A DNA stretch of 9,005 bases from Hyphomicrobiaceae bacterium. Lineage in GTDB: Bacteria > Pseudomonadota > Alphaproteobacteria > Rhizobiales > Hyphomicrobiaceae. Below the pieces are notes generated by a model. The model saw only the letters and a program-made list of their open reading frames with translations, had not been told where the DNA came from and made no database searches. Numbering within the stretch: the stretch's first letter is position 1; each line of letters opens with the position of its first letter. Made by a program: the position numbers and the translations under genes. Of this stretch, positions 1 to 5,249 are shown piece after piece. Where the stretch lies: the NCBI GenBank assembly GCA_025359005.1, contig JANYHP010000224.1, positions 1-9,005 of the forward strand, in the 5' to 3' direction.

Positions 1-102
1 CCTCTGCGTTGGACCAAAACCGCCGACGATATTTTGGCCTCGATCGAACGCTTCTGTCAGCGTACGCTCGATGCCCAGGCCGGAGTTCCGGCCGGTGGTT
101 AG
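1..102 (+). CDS. IS630-family transposase, C-terminal end only (partial at window edge)
   Basis: The plus-strand frame open from base 1 encodes 33 residues ending at a TAG (100-102). It begins PLRWTKTADDILASIERF and continues CQRTLDAQ. The WTKTAD-x-ILAS-x-xRF pattern is the characteristic C-terminal tail of IS630-family DDE transposases common in rhizobia, lying after the catalytic DDE domain. The rest of the protein is to the left of the window, so I cannot say whether the element is intact. The reading is plus-strand, opposite to all other genes here. The 19 or so bases after the stop look like the element's terminal repeat. Identification rests on a short but distinctive motif recalled from the family, not on an alignment. 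Confidence 0.72.
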   Translation, partial: PLRWTKTADDILASIERFCQRTLDAQAGVPAGG

Positions 103-121
103 GAATTTCAGAATCGGGACA
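1..121 (+). mobile_element. Right end of an IS630-family insertion sequence
   Basis: The transposase stop at 100-102 is followed by a short stretch (103-121) ending GAATCGGGACA. That is the expected distance from gene end to terminal inverted repeat in IS630-type elements. A CTAG follows at 122-125. IS630 elements duplicate a TA, and some rhizobial members use CTAG, so the boundary at about 121-125 fits an insertion end. The matching left repeat is outside the window, so the terminal repeat is inferred rather than shown. Confidence 0.5.
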
Positions 122-125
122 CTAG

Positions 126-240
126 CCCCTGCCTACTCTGCACGCTGCTAAGGCGGGTACCACCAGTGAAGGCCTCTACATACGAGTGATTTATCGGGCG
201 ATCCGGTCGCTTGGAAGAGGTTCGTCTGCGCAAATGTGAG
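126..240 (-). pseudogene. Possible remnant of an IS3-family transposase (integrase domain fragment)
   Basis: On the minus strand, bases 159-200 encode RPINHSYVEAFTGG, preceded by SSKRPD. IS3-family OrfB integrases carry a conserved segment of the form FSRPGKPTDNSYVEAFNGxxR, and this stretch follows it with substitutions at several positions. No further integrase sequence can be followed on either side, and the frame runs into the IS630 end. If real, it is a short decayed fragment cut by, or next to, the IS630 insertion. The match is short and a chance resemblance is possible. Confidence 0.3.
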
Positions 241-542
241 GGTTGGAATTTGGTGGCAACGGCTGCCTGAGGCAGGCGATCGAGCCGGCGAGCCACAACG
301 AGAAAGAAGTGCGAGCCGGCATCGCAAGCAATAGTGCTGATGCCAACCTTTCGGAGAAACGGAGATGTCGCACGAGGCGTTCTCTCGGTGCGCAACTCTG
401 GTGCATACTCATCGCGTCAGGGGTTTCTCGACGAGGACGAAGCGGCAAGAAACATGTCTTGCGCCCATGTCTTGCGCCCATAACAACAAGCCTGTCTTGG
501 TATGTCCTCCCTGTTCTCAAAGCGAAGGGGTTGCATGGTGCC
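241..542. other. Spacer between IS ends and the hyu operon, no recognisable gene
   Basis: Open frames here on both strands give low-complexity arginine-, serine- and cysteine-rich translations with no motif I recognise. The stretch lies downstream of the hyuB stop. A GCAAGA/TCTTGC pair (445-450 and 457-462) could form a six-base stem, but no T-run follows it on the minus strand, so I do not call a terminator. A 13-bp tandem duplication is the only clear structure and is listed separately. Confidence 0.5.
453..481. repeat. 13-bp direct tandem duplication
   Basis: The unit CATGTCTTGCGCC occurs twice head to tail (453-465 and 466-478), followed by the first three bases of a third copy (479-481). 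It lies in the non-coding spacer downstream of hyuB. It is most simply a replication-slippage duplication. Two copies are too few to call a functional repeat array. Confidence 0.85.
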
Positions 543-2255
543 TCACATAGTCTCTCCGGCATTCACGGCAACCTCAACGGCCTTGATCTCCGCTTCCGTC
601 AATCCATAGACGCGTCGTGCGGCATCCACGGAGATGTAGCCATACGCAAGGTCGCGGCTGACGGCGGTGCGGTCCCGCTGTTTTGGCTCGCCGTAGCCGC
701 CGCCGCCGGGGCAGGCGAGCATCACTTTGCGGCCAGGCGGCACGAACTGCTTCCCTTTGGCGCGAAGCCGCGTCTGGTCGTCGAGACCGAGCAAGGTCGC
801 GCCTCCGGCTTGACCGCCAGCGCGACCTCGCGCTGGATGATCGACGCGGTCGAACATCGCGGAAAAGTCGAATTCGTGGCCTTCCGTTGCGCCAATTTCC
901 ATGGACTGGCCCAGTCCGCCACGCTTCGCGCCTGCACCACCACTGTCGGCGCGCAATTCCTTGCGCCAGATGATGACCGGCCCTGTGTGTTCGGTTGCTT
1001 CGACCGGCATGGTCATAACGCCGGAGGGGAACGCGGTTGCGTTGAGGCCGTCGAATTTCGGTCGCGCGCCCGAACCGCCTGAGTTGAACGTCAATACCTC
1101 GGAGCGACGCGTTCCTGACGGTGCCGGTACATCGGTACGGGGGCGCAGACTGACCTGGAAATTGCAAAGTGCTCCGGCGCCTTCCGCCTGGATTTTGCCG
1201 GGTAGGATCTTGTCGAGTGCTGAAAACACGGTATCGGGTAGCATATGGCCAATGATGTGACGTAAAGCCACCGGCGCCGGGTATAGCGCGTTGACGATTG
1301 TGTTTTCCGGCGCTGTGATCTGGAAAGGCGCGAGGGACGCCGCATTGTTCGGGATCTCAGGCGCAATTGCACACTTGAGGGCGTAGCATGTGTAAGCCTT
1401 GGTATAGACCAGCGGAACATTAATGCCCTTTGGATCGACGCCGGATGTGCCTATGTAGTCGGCGGTAATACGGTCGGCCTCGACGGTCAGTGTTACTTTT
1501 AGGTCGATCGGCTTGTCGTAGCCGTCAATCGTCATGGACCCAGCAGCACTCGTGCGTGGCAAGGCTGCAATGCGCTCGATCGTTGCGCGGTGCGAACTTT
1601 CGAGAATAAACTTCGAAACCGTACGCAGCCCTTCCAGATCGAACTCCTGCAGCATATCGACCAGCCGGCGATGGCCGATTTCATTGCATGTTGCGAGCGC
1701 GTAAATGTCACCGACAACCTGGTCGGGCTCGCGGACGTTGGCGCGGACAATCCGAACAAAGGCCTTGTCCACCAAGCCCTTCTCCGCGAACTTCATGATG
1801 GGAATGGCCAGTCCTTCCTCGAAGACTGAACTAGCGTCCGCTCCGAAGCCGCGACCGCCGATATCAACGACGTGAGCCGTGCATGCGAAATAGCCGACGA
1901 GTTTGCCTTTGAAGAACGATGGGGTGCAGACCGTAATATCGTGCAAATGCCCAGTACCCTTCCAAGGGTCATTGGTGATGTAGACGTCCCCTTCGAAGAT
2001 GTTGTTCGGTCCGATATCGCGGATGAAATGAGGTACGGCATCAGCCATGGCGTTTACGTGACCGGGGGTGCCGGTCACGGCCTGCGCCAGCATCCGGCCT
2101 TCGTCATCGTAGACACCGGCGGACAAGTCGCCGGCTTCGCGGACTGACGTCGAGAAGGCGGTGCGCACCAACGCTTGCGCCTGCTCCTCGACAACTGAGA
2201 TCAGACGGTTCCACATCACCTGGTTGGCGACGGTTGTGAGTGGCTGAGTGGTCAT
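543..2255 (-). CDS. hyuB: Hydantoinase B / oxoprolinase-family subunit (HyuB)
   Basis: This 570-residue protein is the HyuB partner of the ATP-dependent hydantoinase/oxoprolinase family (Hydantoinase_B, PF02538), near the usual length. Together with HyuA it opens a cyclic amide such as N-methylhydantoin or 5-oxoproline, or acts as a related carboxylase; HyuA is thought to phosphorylate the substrate and HyuB to complete hydrolysis. Visible family motifs are VREAGDLSAGVYD (38-50), TNDPWKGTGHLHD (94-106), HVVDIGG (128-134), FNSGGSGARP (390-399) and CPGGGGYGEP (515-524), followed by the usual tail with RDLAYGYISVDAARRVYGL. Asp43, His103, Asp106 and His128 have nearly the spacing of the metal ligands I recall for the caprolactamase beta subunit, so a metal site is likely. 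The ATG at 2255 overlaps the hyuA stop as ATGA, with no strong ribosome site, which suggests translational coupling. The true substrate cannot be read from sequence. Confidence 0.93.
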   Translation of the reverse strand: MTTQPLTTVANQVMWNRLISVVEEQAQALVRTAFSTSVREAGDLSAGVYDDEGRMLAQAVTGTPGHVNAMADAVPHFIRDIGPNNIFEGDVYITNDPWKGTGHLHDITVCTPSFFKGKLVGYFACTAHVVDIGGRGFGADASSVFEEGLAIPIMKFAEKGLVDKAFVRIVRANVREPDQVVGDIYALATCNEIGHRRLVDMLQEFDLEGLRTVSKFILESSHRATIERIAALPRTSAAGSMTIDGYDKPIDLKVTLTVEADRITADYIGTSGVDPKGINVPLVYTKAYTCYALKCAIAPEIPNNAASLAPFQITAPENTIVNALYPAPVALRHIIGHMLPDTVFSALDKILPGKIQAEGAGALCNFQVSLRPRTDVPAPSGTRRSEVLTFNSGGSGARPKFDGLNATAFPSGVMTMPVEATEHTGPVIIWRKELRADSGGAGAKRGGLGQSMEIGATEGHEFDFSAMFDRVDHPARGRAGGQAGGATLLGLDDQTRLRAKGKQFVPPGRKVMLACPGGGGYGEPKQRDRTAVSRDLAYGYISVDAARRVYGLTEAEIKAVEVAVNAGETM

Positions 2256-4345
2256 TGGCGAGCCCGCTTTACTATCCGATTGATCTCGATCGTGCCGTCT
2301 GAGCGCGGTGTTGCCTCGAAACTGGTCGGCACGATGATCGTCGTTTCAGCTTCGGTGATTACGGCTGGGCCAATGATCAGGTGGCCCACGACGAGCTGCC
2401 CGCGGGCGTACTCACGTGCCTCGACGACGGCCATGGCGGATGGATCGAAGAGGCGCCGCGCGCCCGAACTTGTTGCCGCCTTCGAACTTCCGCGCGGCAA
2501 AGCCTTGTCCGGTGGTACGACTTCAGTCGTCGCATTCGCGGCCCAAACGGTGATCTCGGTGTCGAGGCCGGCAACGGTTCTGCCAAACAAAGCCGAATAG
2601 TCCGTTTCGAAAGCGGAAAGAAATGATGCGCCGTCGGGATCTGCAACTTGGTTGGCGTCGAGCAAAATCGGGATCTCCCAACCCTGGCCGACGTAGCGCA
2701 TATAGATCTTGAATGCGCATGAGATCGCGCCACTCGGCGCGCATGACCTGACAAAACCAGTCGACTCCTCCCTCAAGTCCGCAAGCAGGATCTTCACCTT
2801 GGTTGCGTCAAAAGCCGACAGACGCATGTATACGCTGCGGGTCGACTCGAAGCTGAAGGGCGCACGCAAGAAGCCGATGGCAGAGCCCACGCCGGCACCG
2901 GCAGGAATCAGCAGCCGATTGATGCCCAGCTTCTCGCACAGGCGGCCAGCGTGCAGCGGCGCAGCACCCCCAAAAGCGATCATCGTATAGTCGGCAGGAT
3001 CTTCACCGTTCTCGACAGCATGCACCCGTGCCGCGTTCGCCATGTTCTCGTCGACGACTTCGGAGACGCCGAACGCCGCACCCAAGGCGTCCATGCTCAG
3101 CGGTATGCCGACGTGCTCGATGAGCGCTGCGTCCGACAGCGTTGGATCAAGCGTGATCGAACCTCCGGCGAACGTATTCGGATCGAGACGGCCGAGCGTC
3201 AGGTCTGCATCGGTGACGGCTGGCCGGGTGCCGCCGCGGCGATAGCAGGCGGGGCCTGGTTCTGATCCCGAACTTTCCGGTCCGACGCGGATTTGTTGCA
3301 TGACATCGATGCGGGCCAGTGAGCCGCCACCAGCACCGATTTCCACCATGTCGATTACTGGGATCGAAATGGGCATGCCCGATCCCTTCTTGAAGCGGTA
3401 GGTTCGCGCCACCTCGAACACGCGGCTCGTCGTAGGTGTCTGGTTCTTGATCAAACAGATCTTTGCGGTGGTGCCACCCATATCGAAGCTAAGCGCCTTA
3501 ACGATACCAAAGCGCGACGCGATATCGGCGGCGAATATGGCGCCGCCGGCGGGGCCGCTTTCCACCAGGCGAACCGGGAACTCGGAGGCGCTTTCCAGCG
3601 AGATGATCCCGCCACCTGAATGCATGAGGAAAATCGGGCAGTCTGCGCCCTCGGCCTGCAGTCTCGAACCTAGTCTGGACAAATAGCTTTTCATCATCGG
3701 CTTGACGTAGGCGTTGGCCACCGTCGTGTTGAAACGCTCGTATTCCCGCATCTGAGGCGAGACTTCCGAGCTGATCGAAATTGACAGGTTCGGCGCGCAG
3801 GCCAGCAGCGCATCGCGTATCGCGCGCTCGTGCCTGCCATCGAGATAGGAGTGTATCAAGCCGATCGCGACACTCTCGTAACCTCGTGCAACGATCGTTT
3901 CTGCCAGACTATCGACCTCGACGGTATTGAGTGGGCGCAGGACCTGGCCACTCGCGCCGATGCGTTCGTCGACGACGTAGCGGTGATTGCGAGCCAGCAA
4001 CGGCGGCGGCAGCACCAGGTCGAGATCGTATTGTTCAAAGCGGCTTTCGGTTCGCATCTCGATGACGTCGCGGAACCCTTTGGTCGTGATCAGCGCGGTC
4101 TTGGCGCCACGGCGCTCGATCAGCGCATTGGTTGCCAAAGTCGTGCCGTGGATCACGTGAGTTATCGCAGACGCGGCGATGCCTGCTTTGGTGCAGACTT
4201 GTCGCAGCCCATCCAGTATGGCGTCCTCGGGCGCCGAGTACGTTGTCAGGACCTTGGTGGAGAAAAGGCGGCCACTCACTTCTAGAACTGCATCCGTGAA
4301 TGTGCCGCCGATGTCGGTTGCGAATTTTATTGCTGCGCTTGTCAC
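2252..4345 (-). CDS. hyuA: Hydantoinase A / oxoprolinase-family ATPase subunit (HyuA)
   Basis: With the GTG start at 4345 this is 697 residues, the normal HyuA length. An upstream ATG at 4462 would add 39 residues unlike the family, and an AAGGA lies 11 bases before the GTG, so I prefer GTG. It is the ATP-binding subunit of a cytoplasmic hydantoinase/oxoprolinase. Order of parts: Hydant_A_N (about 6-185) with phosphate loop DIGGTFTD (11-18) and HGTTLATNAL (66-75); the main Hydantoinase_A domain (about 200-490) with ESGPAGGAIFAAD, the second phosphate motif SFDMGGTTAK (286-295), VEIGAGGGS (334-342), GSEPGPACY (360-368) and DADLTLGRLDP; then a C-terminal beta domain ending near 690. These motifs belong to the sugar kinase/Hsp70-like ATPase fold. 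It is the first gene of the pair and overlaps hyuB by four bases. Substrate candidates are N-methylhydantoin, hydantoins or 5-oxoproline; acetone or acetophenone carboxylases are relatives, but no third carboxylase subunit is present. Confidence 0.93.
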   Translation of the reverse strand: MTSAAIKFATDIGGTFTDAVLEVSGRLFSTKVLTTYSAPEDAILDGLRQVCTKAGIAASAITHVIHGTTLATNALIERRGAKTALITTKGFRDVIEMRTESRFEQYDLDLVLPPPLLARNHRYVVDERIGASGQVLRPLNTVEVDSLAETIVARGYESVAIGLIHSYLDGRHERAIRDALLACAPNLSISISSEVSPQMREYERFNTTVANAYVKPMMKSYLSRLGSRLQAEGADCPIFLMHSGGGIISLESASEFPVRLVESGPAGGAIFAADIASRFGIVKALSFDMGGTTAKICLIKNQTPTTSRVFEVARTYRFKKGSGMPISIPVIDMVEIGAGGGSLARIDVMQQIRVGPESSGSEPGPACYRRGGTRPAVTDADLTLGRLDPNTFAGGSITLDPTLSDAALIEHVGIPLSMDALGAAFGVSEVVDENMANAARVHAVENGEDPADYTMIAFGGAAPLHAGRLCEKLGINRLLIPAGAGVGSAIGFLRAPFSFESTRSVYMRLSAFDATKVKILLADLREESTGFVRSCAPSGAISCAFKIYMRYVGQGWEIPILLDANQVADPDGASFLSAFETDYSALFGRTVAGLDTEITVWAANATTEVVPPDKALPRGSSKAATSSGARRLFDPSAMAVVEAREYARGQLVVGHLIIGPAVITEAETTIIVPTSFEATPRSDGTIEINRIVKRARQ

Positions 4346-4639
4346 GATCGAAAAAGTCCTTGGCGTTGACAGGACCAGGAGAGCTGCGCCCGGTTGCGAT
4401 TGAGAGTATCCCGAGGCGCTTTTCTGCGCCAGCGCGGTGCCGGATCGCCTTCCCGGTTGCACTCGGCAATGCTTAAACGCAGGGAGCGCCAGTATTCAGA
4501 CCACCACAACGATGAGATTTCGAACGGTGACGCCGCGCTCGTGTGCGTGTCGGATCGGGCAAAGTATGGCGTCATTGGACGGGTCCGTTTGCCTCATTCC
4601 CGGAGCCTTCAAAGGCCGGTGCTGCCGGTCGGCTCAACC
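4346..4639. other. Upstream region of hyuA, no recognisable gene
   Basis: This stretch separates hyuA from the selD remnant and must hold the hyu promoter if the operon is expressed from here. I see no convincing -35/-10 pair. A minus-strand CTGGCGCTCCCTGCG (around 4480-4493) recalls a sigma-54 site but has GG and GC only eight bases apart instead of ten. No regulator gene is divergently placed. Open frames here have no family motif. Confidence 0.4.
4357..4361 (-). promoter_or_regulatory. Probable ribosome binding site of hyuA
   Basis: AAGGA on the minus strand lies 11 bases before the GTG at 4345. The spacing is slightly long but usable. No comparable site supports the upstream ATG at 4462, and the family N-terminus begins directly after the GTG (TSAAIKFATDIGGTF). 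This site therefore helps decide the start. Confidence 0.5.
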
Positions 4640-5080
4640 TTACTGCATCATGCGTCTGTGCGTTGGCGGTGCGGGCGAGCCGAATGACAATTTGCTCTGT
4701 CCCAGGCGCGCCTGCAGCTGTAACCGCGCCAAGCTGTCCACTCGTTGTCTGCGGATCGGACAGCACAGGATAGAGCTAATACTGACCGCCAAAATTTTTG
4801 ACTGCTGCTGCCGCTGGCCGCGCGTGCCGGCCGGCTCCGCGTAGCGGTGTCGGCACGCGCAATCGAAGACAAGTCCCAGCGTTGTCCAGACTGCGGATGG
4901 CGCCACGCTGTCGCGTGTTCTGTGACTGCAGAGAAGAATAAATTCCCGTCGCGATGGTCTCGCGGACGCTGTCCAGCAGCGGGATGTACGCAAGTTGAAG
5001 CATCGCACCAACACGGACGCCCCACCATCGTAACGCGATGACCGAGCAGGCCAAAGCCAGCCACATCGGTGGCCGCATGC
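4640..5080 (-). pseudogene. selD: Decayed C-terminal fragment of selenophosphate synthase
   Basis: Three successive minus-strand segments match selenide, water dikinase (SelD) in the right order. Bases 5038-5073 encode ATDVAGFGLLGH, the SelD ATDVTGFGLLGH motif. After a frame change, 4896-5003 encode IPLLDSVRETIATGIYSSLQ and then SQNTRQRGAI. After a TAG at 4776-4778 in that same frame, 4722-4775 encode LYPVLSDPQTTSGQLGAV, the SelD LLxDPQTSGG motif. The 52 bases between the LLGH and IPLL motifs fit the usual 17-18 residues plus a one-base shift. The gap from RGAI to LYPVL is longer than I expect from the family, which points to an insertion that includes the palindrome at 4820-4860. The N-terminal part with the catalytic Cys/Sec and Lys is absent; nothing recognisable lies between 5081 and 5249. 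Intact SelD makes selenophosphate for selenocysteine and selenouridine; this copy cannot be functional. Confidence 0.8.
4820..4860. repeat. Palindromic hairpin element inside the selD remnant
   Basis: Perfect 10-base inverted arms GCGCGTGCCG (4820-4829) and CGGCACGCGC (4851-4860) enclose a second small stem CCGC (4837-4840) / GCGG (4844-4847) with a GTA loop. The 41-base unit sits where the selD remnant is longer than the family norm. It may be a small dispersed palindromic element of the REP/RPE type. A rho-independent terminator is less likely, because no T-run follows on either strand. Confidence 0.7.
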
Positions 5081-5249
5081 GCACTATAGACGCGCTGTTC
5101 CTTACAGGTGCGGCTTCACCACGTCTGGCGCGGAATTTTCTATCGGCGCTCGTCGTCGTCCCTCGCTGTTCGCCGACGTCGTGCCGGCCACGAGCATGAG
5201 TCGCGCCCTTTCATTGATTGTTGTTTGTTTGTCGGAAGGGGCGGATCGC

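Noticed and set aside
243..1082. Plus-strand open frame of 279 codons overlapping the 3' end of hyuB
   Set aside because: Most of it is antisense to hyuB, which has conserved motifs throughout. The part in the spacer has no recognisable sequence.
4346..4462. 39-residue N-terminal extension of HyuA from the ATG at 4462
   Set aside because: HyuA proteins begin close to the DIGGTFTD motif. The extension looks like translated promoter DNA, and a GTG with an AAGGA site lies at the expected place.
4476..4500. Sigma-54-like GG/GC promoter upstream of hyuA
   Set aside because: The GG and GC elements are eight bases apart rather than ten, and the -24 part deviates from consensus.
4820..4860. Rho-independent terminator
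   Set aside because: The stem is strong, but no T-run follows on either strand, and it lies within a gene relic instead of after a live gene.
5081..5249. Continuation of selD N-terminal sequence or a tRNA at the join
   Set aside because: No SelD motif can be followed past about 5080, and no cloverleaf or tRNA-Sec-like sequence is visible in this interval.
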